From the NCBI RefSeq assembly GCF_009668025.1, contig NZ_WJXZ01000009.1, positions 496,001-560,000 on the forward strand: a DNA stretch of 64,000 nucleotides. Direction: 5' to 3'. Of the stretch, positions 53,347 through 62,568 are shown in pieces. The notes under the pieces are model-generated. The model did no database searches. It saw only the letters and a list, made by a program, of their open reading frames with translations, and was not told the origin of the DNA. Origin of the DNA: Larkinella terrae. GTDB lineage: Bacteria; Bacteroidota; Bacteroidia; Cytophagales; Spirosomataceae. The position numbers were made by a program, and so were the translations under genes. How positions within the stretch are numbered: position 1 is the stretch's first letter; the number at the start of each line of letters is the position of its first letter.

Positions 53347-54270
53347 ATGAAACCACACCGTGTATCATCGTTCAAAAAACCGGCAGAGGCCGCGTTGTTT
53401 CTGGAAAAATGGAATCAGGAGGTGGAAGCCCTGAACGGTTTTTCCTACGAGCGAATAACGATTTCGACCTCTTTTGGTAATACCCGGATCTGGGCGGCAA
53501 ACACCCACCTGACGGACGCCAAACCCGTGGTCTTTTTTCCCGGTGCCCGGACCTGTGGTTTATTCTGGGACATGGACAACGCGCTGAAGCCTTTCCGAGA
53601 AAACCACCGGTTTTACATTGTGGACGTGAACGGCCAGCCCAGCCTGAGTGACGGAATGTGCCCCAATTTGAAAAGCACCGACTACGGCGTATGGGCCACG
53701 GAACTGCTGGACGGCCTGGGCTTGAAAAAAACGACGATTGTCGGAGCCTCGCTCGGTGGCCTGATCTGCCTGAAGCTCTGCCTGGAATCGCCCCGGCGGG
53801 TCAAAAAAGCCATTCTGATGAATCCGGCGGGCATTCAGGCGTTCTCAACTTCGGTGCAGAATCTGTATAATAACCTGCTGCCGATCCTATGGCCCACGAT
53901 GGGAAACCTGAATAAATTTCTCGATAAAGCAATCTTCTGTCCACCCCGCCATGCGGTACCGGATTTGTATCGGAGCCTCATCAGTGAATACCTGCTGTAC
54001 GCGCTGACTAATCACAAATTTCGGGGCGATTACCCGGCTCCGCTGGAAAAAGAAGAGCTGCACCGATTGACGACGGAAATCTACCTGATTCTGGGAGAAA
54101 ACGATCCACTTTTCCCGCCCAACGAAACCATTCGTTTAGCGGAGGAACACATCCTGACCTTACAGGGCAGCCAGATAATACCCAGCACTGGCCACGGCAT
54201 AGAAACCTCCAAAGAAGCATTGGCTATTTTATGGGAAATTGTAAATAAATCGGCGTGTTTTTCATACTGA
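53347..54270 (+). CDS. Alpha/beta hydrolase
   Basis: A 307-residue cytoplasmic-type hydrolase. The nucleophile elbow is VGASLGG (Ser135), the acid fits LGENDPLFPP near residue 258, and the His fits STGHGIE near residue 282. The oxyanion strand is VVFFPGARTCGLFW rather than the usual HG motif. It resembles carboxylesterase/lipase-type (MhpC-like) proteins; the substrate is unknown. Confidence 0.87.
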   Translation: MKPHRVSSFKKPAEAALFLEKWNQEVEALNGFSYERITISTSFGNTRIWAANTHLTDAKPVVFFPGARTCGLFWDMDNALKPFRENHRFYIVDVNGQPSLSDGMCPNLKSTDYGVWATELLDGLGLKKTTIVGASLGGLICLKLCLESPRRVKKAILMNPAGIQAFSTSVQNLYNNLLPILWPTMGNLNKFLDKAIFCPPRHAVPDLYRSLISEYLLYALTNHKFRGDYPAPLEKEELHRLTTEIYLILGENDPLFPPNETIRLAEEHILTLQGSQIIPSTGHGIETSKEALAILWEIVNKSACFSY

Positions 54271-54389
54271 TTCTACCTAAAATAGGTGTCTTTCTTTTGA
54301 AAGACGGCACGATTAAAATTGGTTCTCCAGAATGATTGCTCAACCATTTCTAAATAAAGAATTCGGAAAAAACGTCATTCACCAACTGC

Positions 54390-55298
54390 TTATTTTTTCC
54401 GAAGCCAGATACTTCCGCCCGGATTATGAAGGAATCGGGGCATGTTTTTGGCCAGCCACGACGGGTAGTTCTGGTGCATAAATGAGTTGAAAAACAGAAT
54501 TTCAAAATCCCGATTATACATCATAAAATTGCGTAGCATATAACTTTCGTTCCAGCCGAAACCTTTCCAGCCCAACACCCATTCTTCCGGGTATTCGAAG
54601 GGATAAAATATATCATGAAAGTGAATTAAAACGCCACTTTTCAGTCGGGGAAGGATCTCAAAAAAAATATAATTAACGTCACTTCCGGTTTTGGAAACGT
54701 GCGTGGAATCCACGAAGAAAATATCGTTTTTTTCAAGTTTCTCGAACTCCTGCAAGGGAACGGATTGCAACCTGGATGCTAAAACCGTCGCGCTGGAGCT
54801 ATCTTCATCCCGAAGCAAACTGTAGAGCCGTTCGGGATTGGGATCGATAAACGTAAACTGCAGCGAATTGTCAAAAAAATATTCATTCGTATCCAGCATT
54901 GCCGCCGAACTAAAACCGGAACCTGCTTCAATAATACGCTTCGGCTGAAAGTGCCGAAGCATGGAATGCAACACAATCGCATCGCCGTAACTATACAAAT
55001 CATTCTCAAAATAATAGCGAAACGACGAATCTTTCCGCGCCGGAAAAGGAATTGTTTTGTAATAATCCGCAAATTGCTGAAGCAACCGAAATTGAGCGTA
55101 CTTGCGCAGTTCTATCCCCTTCAACTGATCTGGTTTTCGTGAGAATAAGGTCGCACGAAACGATTGTAACTCCTCCGTATTCACAATCGGACTATAAAAA
55201 TGACCCGGTGGATACATTGTCTGGTATTGTTCCAGTTGCTGACGCAGGTTCCTGATGTAAGGAATGTGGTCTAACAGATACTTTGCCAGTGTTTTCAT
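54390..55298 (-). CDS. Class I SAM-dependent methyltransferase (Methyltransf_24-like)
   Basis: 302 residues. The SAM loop is RIIEAGSGFSSAAML (near residue 121), motif II fits FTFIDPNPERLYSLL, and the catalytic-site strand fits GVLIHFHDIFYPF. The group often sits in polysaccharide or O-antigen loci and methylates sugars; no such neighbours are visible here. Confidence 0.85.
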   Translation of the reverse strand: MKTLAKYLLDHIPYIRNLRQQLEQYQTMYPPGHFYSPIVNTEELQSFRATLFSRKPDQLKGIELRKYAQFRLLQQFADYYKTIPFPARKDSSFRYYFENDLYSYGDAIVLHSMLRHFQPKRIIEAGSGFSSAAMLDTNEYFFDNSLQFTFIDPNPERLYSLLRDEDSSSATVLASRLQSVPLQEFEKLEKNDIFFVDSTHVSKTGSDVNYIFFEILPRLKSGVLIHFHDIFYPFEYPEEWVLGWKGFGWNESYMLRNFMMYNRDFEILFFNSFMHQNYPSWLAKNMPRFLHNPGGSIWLRKK

Positions 55299-55565
55299 AA
55301 AAAAATGGTGTGGATAGTGGGGATAAAAACCGGTCAGGCTGGTGACAGGGAATGACGTAGCTAACCGGATTCAAAGCTAAATCCGCTTCTCTTCAAAAAG
55401 GTGAACGGCGTTTGCCGAATTTTGGATAAAATCTGTTGCCCGAAGAAAAAAACCGGTCTGCACGGATTGACTATTCACCTTTTGGCTGGCTCCCCGATGA
55501 ATGAACAATTACCCGGTACGTGACTTGGAAGGTTAACTGGTTTATCTTCGTTTTTTTTCTGTCTT

Positions 55566-56153
55566 ATGGCCACCCGTCCACTACCTGGTTACGCAACCGA
55601 CCTGGATTTTTACGACGCGCTCAGTCGTCGCGACGAACGAGCGTACCATAATTTGTACGCAACGGTATTTCCTTCATTTCAGCGCTGGGTACTCAGTAAC
55701 AACGGCTCCGAAATGGATGCGGAAGATGCTTTTCAAAAAGGATTAATGAATTTTCTGCTGAACATCGAAATCGGAAAGTACCAGTTGCAGTCGGGCGCGC
55801 GCATCACAACGGTGGCTTTTGAATACTGCAAACGTGTCTGGCTTACGGAATTGAAATCGGCCCGGTTTCGGTATCGCGGCAACATGCCCGACCATCTTGA
55901 CCTGGCTGATACCGTTGATGTGGAAAAAGATCTGGAGCGAATGGATGTCGTGTATGCCGTTCAGCAATCGATGCACCAACTGAAGGAAGTCTGCCGAAAC
56001 CTGCTCGAGTGGTTTTACGTGGATGAGCTTCCTTTGCGGGAAATTGCCGAACGGCTGGATATGAAAGAAGAATCCGTTAAATCAAAACGGTATCAGTGCG
56101 CCGAAAAATTAAAAGCCTATTACCGGCAGACGACTAACCAAAAAAGAATATGA
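55566..56153 (+). CDS. Sigma-70 family RNA polymerase sigma factor
   Basis: 195 residues with region 2 (FYDALSRRDERAYHNLYATVFPSFQRWVLSN, AEDAFQKGLMNFL) and region 4 (RNLLEWFYVDELPLREIAERLDMKEESVKSKRYQCAEKL). It is of ECF type (no regions 1 and 3), somewhat unlike the usual Bacteroidota SigZ/CarQ sequences in region 2. It starts a two-gene unit with the TPR membrane protein (ATGA overlap). Its regulon is unknown; the divergent spacing to the kinase operon suggests a link but does not show one. Confidence 0.87.
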   Translation: MATRPLPGYATDLDFYDALSRRDERAYHNLYATVFPSFQRWVLSNNGSEMDAEDAFQKGLMNFLLNIEIGKYQLQSGARITTVAFEYCKRVWLTELKSARFRYRGNMPDHLDLADTVDVEKDLERMDVVYAVQQSMHQLKEVCRNLLEWFYVDELPLREIAERLDMKEESVKSKRYQCAEKLKAYYRQTTNQKRI

Positions 56154-56941
56154 GACTTACTGAAGATCAGTATGAATTAATTGAGGCCTATTTAAAAAAT
56201 GAACTGTCGGCAACGGATCGGTCTACCTTCGAAGCTGATATTCAGGCCGATGCTCAACTTCGGACTGAGATCGAGCGTCAGCGGAATCTCCGCTTGGGAT
56301 TGCGCGCCATTGGCATTACTCATGCACTCGATCAGGCCCGGATTCAGTACAAAACATCGCTGCTGGCGGCCAAATCTTCCCCCAAGCGATCAACGATTTT
56401 TCAGTCCTTTCCGGCGTGGACGTATTGGGCTGCGGCCGCTTCCATCGCGGTTGTCGTTGGTTTTGGTTACCTTGTTTATCAGGGAAATGCCAGTTGGCAG
56501 GCGGATCTGGCGTATTACGAAACGTTCCGATCGGATGCCAATGCCGATTTACTGAAAGGCTTCCCGGCCGAAAACGTTTCTTCCGAAACCAAGGTTACCT
56601 TTTTGGATGCTTTTAAAAACTACAAGGCGGGTAACTACGATGCGGTTATTGAACGACTGAAAAATTTACCCCTTGATAAACAAACGGTTCACTACAAAGA
56701 CTTTCTTCTGGGGTTGAGTTACCTCTCCAACGACCAACCCGTCGAAGCCGTTCCGCTCTTGACGAAAGCACAGCAAACGCCGTCGCCCGAGCTCCGCCAG
56801 AAAGCCGTCTGGTTTTTAGCACTGGCCTACGTAAAGATGAATGAAAAAGAGCAGGCTATCCCCATTCTGAAGCAAATCAGCGCGGATAAAATGAATCCTT
56901 TTCAATCGCTGGCCCAGAAGGTACTCCGGAAGATTCAGTGA
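56150..56941 (+). CDS. Membrane TPR protein, anti-sigma-like
   Basis: 263 residues. The cytoplasmic N-terminal 70 residues (MRLTEDQYELIEAYLKNELSATDRSTFEADI) resemble anti-sigma factor N termini. One membrane helix follows (YWAAAASIAVVVGFGYLVY, about 89-107) and then a periplasmic TPR-like region (about 150-260: AFKNYKAGNYDAVIERLKNL, VPLLTKAQQTPSPEL, AIPILKQISADK). The start overlaps the sigma-factor stop by four bases (ATGA), typical of sigma/anti-sigma pairs. Anti-sigma function is inferred from position and topology. Confidence 0.75.
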   Translation: MRLTEDQYELIEAYLKNELSATDRSTFEADIQADAQLRTEIERQRNLRLGLRAIGITHALDQARIQYKTSLLAAKSSPKRSTIFQSFPAWTYWAAAASIAVVVGFGYLVYQGNASWQADLAYYETFRSDANADLLKGFPAENVSSETKVTFLDAFKNYKAGNYDAVIERLKNLPLDKQTVHYKDFLLGLSYLSNDQPVEAVPLLTKAQQTPSPELRQKAVWFLALAYVKMNEKEQAIPILKQISADKMNPFQSLAQKVLRKIQ

Positions 56942-56949
56942 AAACCGGT

Positions 56950-58611
56950 TTATTGAGTATAAAGCGCCTGAATATCACTGGCGGTCAACGCCCGTTTGTA
57001 AACGCGAATGTCGTCCATGGCGCCATCAAAGTAATTGGGAACGCTCTGGGATTGCGCTCCGAATTTTAAATCTCCGCCCAGACACTCATCGATTGCACTT
57101 CTCGGCAAAATTTCGCTGGTAACGACCAACACGTTATCAAAATACATCCGGGCTAACCGACCGCTGTAGGTCATCACCAGGTGATGCCAGGCGTTCTGCT
57201 GAATGTTACCGGTGAACGCAATCGTTTGCCAGCCAGCCCCGCGCTGGCAAGTACTATTCTGTTTAATATCGGCACTAACGACAAGGCCCGGGTCTGCTGC
57301 ACTTGGGTGAATCGCCGAACTATACATCTCATTCGCCCCGTCGCTAAAACGTGACTTGTTGTAAATTTGCATCCATCGGTCGACTGTTACCGGCCTGATC
57401 CAGAGGCTGATGGAAAGTTCGGCCGGGCGGAGGGTAGCGTTCTCGTCCATATAGAAATAATCATTCTGGCCATCCAGTTGAATAGCAGAGTTTACCCGAC
57501 CTTTCCGATCGGCCACAAAAGTGGGGTTATCGACCAGTTTCACATCGTTGTTGTTACCACTAACATCCAATCGTGAGCCATCAGTAAAGGAAACGCTGGC
57601 CACCAGATCCTGCGCCAGCGCATCGACCTGCGTCGTAAATGATTCCGTTGTGGGGCTGTAAATCACCTCGCCGGACGCGAGTTTGGCATAAGACCGGTAA
57701 TAATACCGGGTGTTTGAGGTGAGATCCGTTAACGAAACGGTCACATTGGTCCCGACAATCGGATTGGCTACTTTTAAGTACGGCGAATTGTTAATATCCG
57801 GTAGGGTGTTTGTCGATGAATAGCAAATTCCGTATTCAATTGCGGCTGGCATACCGGCGTTGGTAACCATAAAGCGGGCGCCTGCCGTTGAAACACCCAC
57901 ATTGACGGCCCCCATGCTGCTGACCGCCGGTTTTGAACCGGTTCGAAACGTCTGGACGGTCGAGCTGTAGCCAATCCCCTCCTGATTGGTCGCAAAACTG
58001 CGAACGTAATAAAGGGTATTTGGTGTAAGGTTGGTCGGCGTAAACGATACCGGTGTATTGAGCGGCAGTACCTTTATATTCTGAAGAACCAAAACGTCGC
58101 TTTTTCCCCTTTCAGGCACCTGGTTTGTCGAAGAATAGCAAATTCCATAACTGAGAATTTCCGCGTTGCCCGCCGACGTGATGGTCATTCCAATGGTTGC
58201 GGTGTTGATTGTAATGTCAAAAGCGGGCTGTAAACTAACGGAAGGATAAGCCGCATCCTGGACCATAACCGTACGCGACAGAATGGTTTCGTCAAGGCAG
58301 GAATTGGACAAGATAGCCCGGACCGAAAATTCGCCGGGCGACGGATAGCTGTAACTGACGGTTAAACCGCTTGTAACCGTAGAGCTGCCGTTCCCGAAAT
58401 CCCAGGTTACCTTGTCGATCTTCCCGGTACTTCCGGTGACCGAAAAATTGACATCCTTCTGTTGAATCTGAGCATCAAGGCTTCCGGCCGGTTTTCCACA
58501 ATCGCGCAGGGTTTTACTGGCGGGCAATTCCCATTCGCATCCCAGCAGGGATACGCCAAGCAGGCAAACAAAGATCAAAATTATAGTAGACGTGGATAGG
58601 GACTTCATCAT
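56950..58611 (-). CDS. PKD/LamG surface lipoprotein
   Basis: 553 residues. Lipobox SLLGC (Cys25). A PKD domain (about 45-115, IDKVTWDFGNGSSTVTSG), two FN3-like repeats (about 120-225 and 228-330, each with the phrase SYGICYSSTN or EYGICYSSTN), and a C-terminal LamG/concanavalin-like domain (about 340-550, SISLWIRPVTVDRWMQIYNKS, WHHLVMTYSGRLARMYFDN, GAMDDIRVYKRAL). Likely displayed on the outer membrane as a carbohydrate- or protein-binding factor. It is the last gene of the minus-strand operon, 33 bases after the TPR membrane protein. Confidence 0.85.
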   Translation of the reverse strand: MMKSLSTSTIILIFVCLLGVSLLGCEWELPASKTLRDCGKPAGSLDAQIQQKDVNFSVTGSTGKIDKVTWDFGNGSSTVTSGLTVSYSYPSPGEFSVRAILSNSCLDETILSRTVMVQDAAYPSVSLQPAFDITINTATIGMTITSAGNAEILSYGICYSSTNQVPERGKSDVLVLQNIKVLPLNTPVSFTPTNLTPNTLYYVRSFATNQEGIGYSSTVQTFRTGSKPAVSSMGAVNVGVSTAGARFMVTNAGMPAAIEYGICYSSTNTLPDINNSPYLKVANPIVGTNVTVSLTDLTSNTRYYYRSYAKLASGEVIYSPTTESFTTQVDALAQDLVASVSFTDGSRLDVSGNNNDVKLVDNPTFVADRKGRVNSAIQLDGQNDYFYMDENATLRPAELSISLWIRPVTVDRWMQIYNKSRFSDGANEMYSSAIHPSAADPGLVVSADIKQNSTCQRGAGWQTIAFTGNIQQNAWHHLVMTYSGRLARMYFDNVLVVTSEILPRSAIDECLGGDLKFGAQSQSVPNYFDGAMDDIRVYKRALTASDIQALYTQ

Positions 58612-58644
58612 TACTCTGAAAGATCGACGTGTGGGAATTCGAAA

Positions 58645-59556
58645 TCAGAATGAATACCGAATCGCCAGGCCCCACGAGTCCGAAGATGGCTGCCAGCTCA
58701 AAGCAGGCGGGCGGGGTTTGGGTTTGTGAAGAAACAAGTACACTTCCGCAGCTGTGGCCACTGCCGCAACTCCCAGAAAAACCGTAAACAGGCCCTGCTT
58801 CTTTTTAGCAGCATTGGCGGCCGCGTAGGCGTTATCATACTCCCGATACTCAATCGGGCTGTCGATTATGCCCGTTCCGTTCGGATCGAGCGATTGACCG
58901 ATTTGGTTCAGTGCCCTTAATTTTGATCGATAATTAGCGTGTAAAACCAGTGCCGTTACCATTGACCCAATGGCAACACTCCCGGCAGCCGCCTTCAGGC
59001 CGGTTTGTTTTGGATAAACGGGCAGCAATAGTTGGTCGATGTTCCGAACCTGCTCCCGCAAAAGCTCAGCTTTGTTTGCACTGGCAAACTCAATAGCTGT
59101 GGTATAATTATTCCGGGCATCCCGCAACTTTCCCTGATTAAAAAGCCGGTTTCCCTCCCGCTCGTAATGATCGGAAAACTGGTTTTTAGTAATGGCATCC
59201 TCCGGATTTAGATTCAACAACTGATACAACAGATCCACAACCTGCTGACTTTTGCCCTGGCTCATCGCTTCGTCAACCTGCTGGCGCAGGGCCAGCCCGG
59301 CGGCACTGGTTTCAATCTGCTTCAGGGCATAGGGATCATTTTCAAAACCGGGTACCTCAAGGCAGTTTTCATATTGCCAACGGGCTTCCAGATACTTGCC
59401 TTCCCTGAAAAAGTCGTCGCCCTTTTTTTTGTAACGGTCATACTCTTCGTCGATGACCGGCGCTGGAGTTGCGGTTCGGGCCAGCGCGGAGACTGTTGGC
59501 GGCCAAACCATAACGAGAAGAAGAATTAAGATGATGTGGTGTAGGACGTTACGCAT
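58645..59556 (-). CDS. TPR-containing membrane protein
   Basis: 303 residues: a signal peptide or N-terminal anchor (about 8-25), a TPR array (about 38-170: YKKKGDDFFREGKYLEARWQYENCLEV, GNRLFNQGKLRDARNNYTTAIEFA), then two membrane helices (about 186-204 and 255-273). The C-terminal region ends SWGLAIRYSF. It sits between the kinase and the surface lipoprotein in the operon (12 and 33 base gaps) and may be the kinase's membrane partner. Confidence 0.78.
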   Translation of the reverse strand: MRNVLHHIILILLLVMVWPPTVSALARTATPAPVIDEEYDRYKKKGDDFFREGKYLEARWQYENCLEVPGFENDPYALKQIETSAAGLALRQQVDEAMSQGKSQQVVDLLYQLLNLNPEDAITKNQFSDHYEREGNRLFNQGKLRDARNNYTTAIEFASANKAELLREQVRNIDQLLLPVYPKQTGLKAAAGSVAIGSMVTALVLHANYRSKLRALNQIGQSLDPNGTGIIDSPIEYREYDNAYAAANAAKKKQGLFTVFLGVAAVATAAEVYLFLHKPKPRPPALSWQPSSDSWGLAIRYSF

Positions 59557-59568
59557 ATCGTTTGAAAA

Positions 59569-61746
59569 CTAATTGGCACACTGCTTAATTTTTCGTCGAA
59601 CCTCCTCGGTGTCTTTCAGCGCCTGTGCGACCTGATACCAGCGTTTTGCCCCTTCAAATTCATCCGTAGCAAAGATCTTGTTGGCTTTGTTCAGGTAGGT
59701 CAGGTAGGCAATTTCGGCTTTAGCCGTCATCAGGCCATGTTCTTTCGCAAGTACCTGCGCCCTGTTGAAGGAGGCAATGGCTTTAACTTTATCATTCCCG
59801 GTTTTGATGGCGTTCACCCCCTCTTCCACCAGTTGATCGTATTGTTCCTGTTTTTCTTTCAATAGGGCTTCTTTCGATTCAGGTTTTGCTTCATCCGGTT
59901 TCACTTCGGTCGACGCAGCCAAGGTTCTGGCAGTGGTTCCGGCAGCCTGCCCGATCGAGTCGGTTTTTGATTCGGCGGGCTTAATCGTTTGCGCTTTTTT
60001 CAGGGACGCGTCGTACAAAAACCGGACATCCCGGCGCGTTGGATCGAGCAGCAAAGCACTTCTGGTCAACACAATGGCGCCATCAAACTCTTTTCGCCGG
60101 AAAGCCAGTCGGGCCTTATTGAGAGCCACATTGATTCGCTTCGTCAGGGCGTCTTTCGTCTCACCGGGTTGCGATTTCAGAACCGCTGGCTCCGCATTTA
60201 ACCCTGATTCCGGTTTCGCCAAAACCGTTGGAAAATCCCCTTTCGTTGGGGTCGGCTTAGCTGATTCAGCCGGACTTTTCAGGTAAAAAAACAATACGAT
60301 AGCGCTGAAACCAGCCGCCACCGGACCCACCAGACGCCACGGAAAAGCCCGATGCACCAATTGAACTCCGGGTTGCAAAACCGCAGTTGAAGACGAGTCG
60401 TCAAGTTGTAAACCCGGTCTTCCTACCTGCGGAGTTGTTCCGGTTTCAACAAATAAAACCGGTTGCGTCGCGCTCTGGGGAGTTGTTACCTCTGACGGCA
60501 CATCGTAAACATCCGTTTTGTCTTCCAGATAAGCATCCGTTAATTCAGCCTCAGCCAGCACCGGTTTGGGTCGAAGTTGTTCCACGCAGGATGCCAACCC
60601 ATGAATGGCGGTTTCCAGCGTCGGGTTGAGCTGCAATACCTGCTCGTAGCGTTTTTTGGCCTGTTCAAACTGAAACTGTTCGAACAAATCACCGGCTTCG
60701 CACAGTAGGTTATAAACGTCCTGTTCCTCAAGAATCGCCCGGCATTCCGCCAGCCCTTTTTCGGCTTCCGCATGATTCTCACGAAGCGTAAGCACTTCCT
60801 CGTACAGCGAAATGGCCTGCTTGAAATCCCGCTGATCAATCTTTTTCCGGGCTTCACTGACCAATTGAGGAATTCGGTCCAGCAAATCCAGTAGCTCCTC
60901 CGCTTTGCGAACCCGCTCATGAATATCCCGGACCAGACAGCGCTGAATCATGCTGCGATACGGATCGCTCAGCTGGCTGAGTTGAGCGGGCAAATCCACC
61001 GTCACGATTTTCTTTTCAATCTCGCGCCGGGCCGACTGTTCGGTCGCATTCCTGAGATCCGCCCGGAACGGTTTTTCCCCCGTCAGCATTTCGTACAAAA
61101 TGATTCCAAACGCCCACAGATCGAGGTTAAAGCTGACCTTGCTGCCTTCAATCTGCTCCGGGGCTTTGTACGAAGGCGTCCCCCGGCCATCGCTCAGGTC
61201 AAAATCCGAGCTGTCGAGTTCGTCGTCACTGACTAATTTACTTAAGCCAAAATCGGCAATTTTGGGAATAAACCGGCCGGTATGGTCGCGGGAAATGAGG
61301 ATATTGGATGGCTTAAAGTCGCGGTGAACGATCCGGTTCCGGTGCAGGTGCTGCAACCCCAGCAAAATTCCCTGGGTTATTTCGTAAAGCTGAACCGGCG
61401 TTAAGGTTTCCCGTTTCAGCAAATCCGCCAGATTGCCGTCCGGGTAATACTTCATGATGGCAAAATCGCTGATGCTGGTATCGGTTTCCAGGCGGTAACA
61501 GGCGTCGTAGCGGGCAATATTGGCCTGTCGGGGCACGCGCTGGGCCAGACTCACTTCGGCTTGCAGGGATTTGGCATCGTTGCCCTTAAATTCACTGACT
61601 TTAATGGCAACCCATTCCGTTTCAAGCTGGTCCTCGACTTTTATGACACGACCGTATGAACCACTGCCCAATTGGGCCCCTTTGTCATTGGGGCGAATGG
61701 GGTAGCGTCGTTTAAATTCCTGGAACGTAGTAAACGTCGCGGTCAT
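59569..61746 (-). CDS. Membrane serine/threonine protein kinase with TPR domain
   Basis: 725 residues. The kinase domain (about 24-290) is complete: GSGSYG (27-32), Lys49 in VAIKV, HRDFKPSN (141-148), DFGLSK (165-170) and KAPEQ (194-198). A cytoplasmic TPR-like region follows (about 295-395), a membrane helix at about 471-489, and a periplasmic TPR region (about 530-720: ALNKARLAFRRKEFDGAIVLTRSALLLDPTRRD). It should phosphorylate Ser/Thr of partners read by the FHA protein encoded in the same operon and reversed by the PP2C phosphatase. Confidence 0.93.
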   Translation of the reverse strand: MTATFTTFQEFKRRYPIRPNDKGAQLGSGSYGRVIKVEDQLETEWVAIKVSEFKGNDAKSLQAEVSLAQRVPRQANIARYDACYRLETDTSISDFAIMKYYPDGNLADLLKRETLTPVQLYEITQGILLGLQHLHRNRIVHRDFKPSNILISRDHTGRFIPKIADFGLSKLVSDDELDSSDFDLSDGRGTPSYKAPEQIEGSKVSFNLDLWAFGIILYEMLTGEKPFRADLRNATEQSARREIEKKIVTVDLPAQLSQLSDPYRSMIQRCLVRDIHERVRKAEELLDLLDRIPQLVSEARKKIDQRDFKQAISLYEEVLTLRENHAEAEKGLAECRAILEEQDVYNLLCEAGDLFEQFQFEQAKKRYEQVLQLNPTLETAIHGLASCVEQLRPKPVLAEAELTDAYLEDKTDVYDVPSEVTTPQSATQPVLFVETGTTPQVGRPGLQLDDSSSTAVLQPGVQLVHRAFPWRLVGPVAAGFSAIVLFFYLKSPAESAKPTPTKGDFPTVLAKPESGLNAEPAVLKSQPGETKDALTKRINVALNKARLAFRRKEFDGAIVLTRSALLLDPTRRDVRFLYDASLKKAQTIKPAESKTDSIGQAAGTTARTLAASTEVKPDEAKPESKEALLKEKQEQYDQLVEEGVNAIKTGNDKVKAIASFNRAQVLAKEHGLMTAKAEIAYLTYLNKANKIFATDEFEGAKRWYQVAQALKDTEEVRRKIKQCAN

Positions 61747-61795
61747 AAGGTCACACTTACACTACTCAGTATATATTACTCAGCATATTGCTTCT

Positions 61796-62536
61796 TCAAA
61801 GATAAGATAAAGCCAGATTATCTGAAAAACGTCCATAAAAAACCGGTGCCTGTTTTCCCTTTGTGGTCAACCGAACTTTGGGCGACACATACCGGTGCAG
61901 TTCACGGATGGTTACAATATGGTCATGATCCAAATCAGCGCGTCCGTTGAGTCCTTTCAGCAAATAATGCGTAAACGTTCCGCCCGCCAACCGGCTCGAT
62001 TCCACCGCATCCTGAGTTGACCGACTCGCCAGTAACATTGCCACATTACTCCCCTTCCCGGCGTTCTTCGTAATGGATTCCGCGGCCGTACGCTGGCTGG
62101 CGGGTTGGGTCATGCTGCCCGACAGGCAGGCATCCGCAATGCACAGTTTTGTCAATGCCTTTGATTCATGAAAAGCGGCTTTGATGGTCCGGTGCGTCAA
62201 CAACCGGCTCCGGTTTCCCGGAACAACATCGTAGGGCACAAAACTATCCGGTAAGCCGTGACCCGAAAAATACAGAATGACCCGATCGCTCGGCCTCGCC
62301 CTCCGAAAAACCGCCAGCGCCTGCTGAATGGTTGCGCAGGTAGCCTGCCGGTTTATCAAAAGCCGAATATTCGAACCCGGAACCTCTCCTCCCGGCTTGC
62401 TTTTCAGAAACTGAACGACCTGCCGGGCGTCGCGATCCGCAAACCGCAAATCTCCCGTTGCGTACGAAAGTGCCTGGTAATCAGAAATTCCCACAATAAC
62501 GGCGTACGTTTGACCGGTTTTAGATGAGGTATCCAT
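61796..62536 (-). CDS. Caspase-fold (peptidase C14/metacaspase-like) protease
   Basis: 246 residues from ATG 62536 (MDTSSKTGQTYAVIVG); a hydrophobic in-frame stretch upstream lies within the PP2C gene's 3' end. The caspase dyad is visible: His93 in ILYFSGHGLP and Cys137 in CIADACLSG. The preceding strands and the DLRFADRDARQVVQFL helix match the fold. A protein of this size is a single protease domain without an obvious pro-domain. It lies between a kinase and a phosphatase gene. Caspase-like proteases in bacterial conflict systems cleave host proteins after a trigger. Confidence 0.9.
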   Translation of the reverse strand: MDTSSKTGQTYAVIVGISDYQALSYATGDLRFADRDARQVVQFLKSKPGGEVPGSNIRLLINRQATCATIQQALAVFRRARPSDRVILYFSGHGLPDSFVPYDVVPGNRSRLLTHRTIKAAFHESKALTKLCIADACLSGSMTQPASQRTAAESITKNAGKGSNVAMLLASRSTQDAVESSRLAGGTFTHYLLKGLNGRADLDHDHIVTIRELHRYVSPKVRLTTKGKQAPVFYGRFSDNLALSYL

Positions 62537-62568
62537 GTACCAAACCCACAAACTAAGCAGCCAGTACG

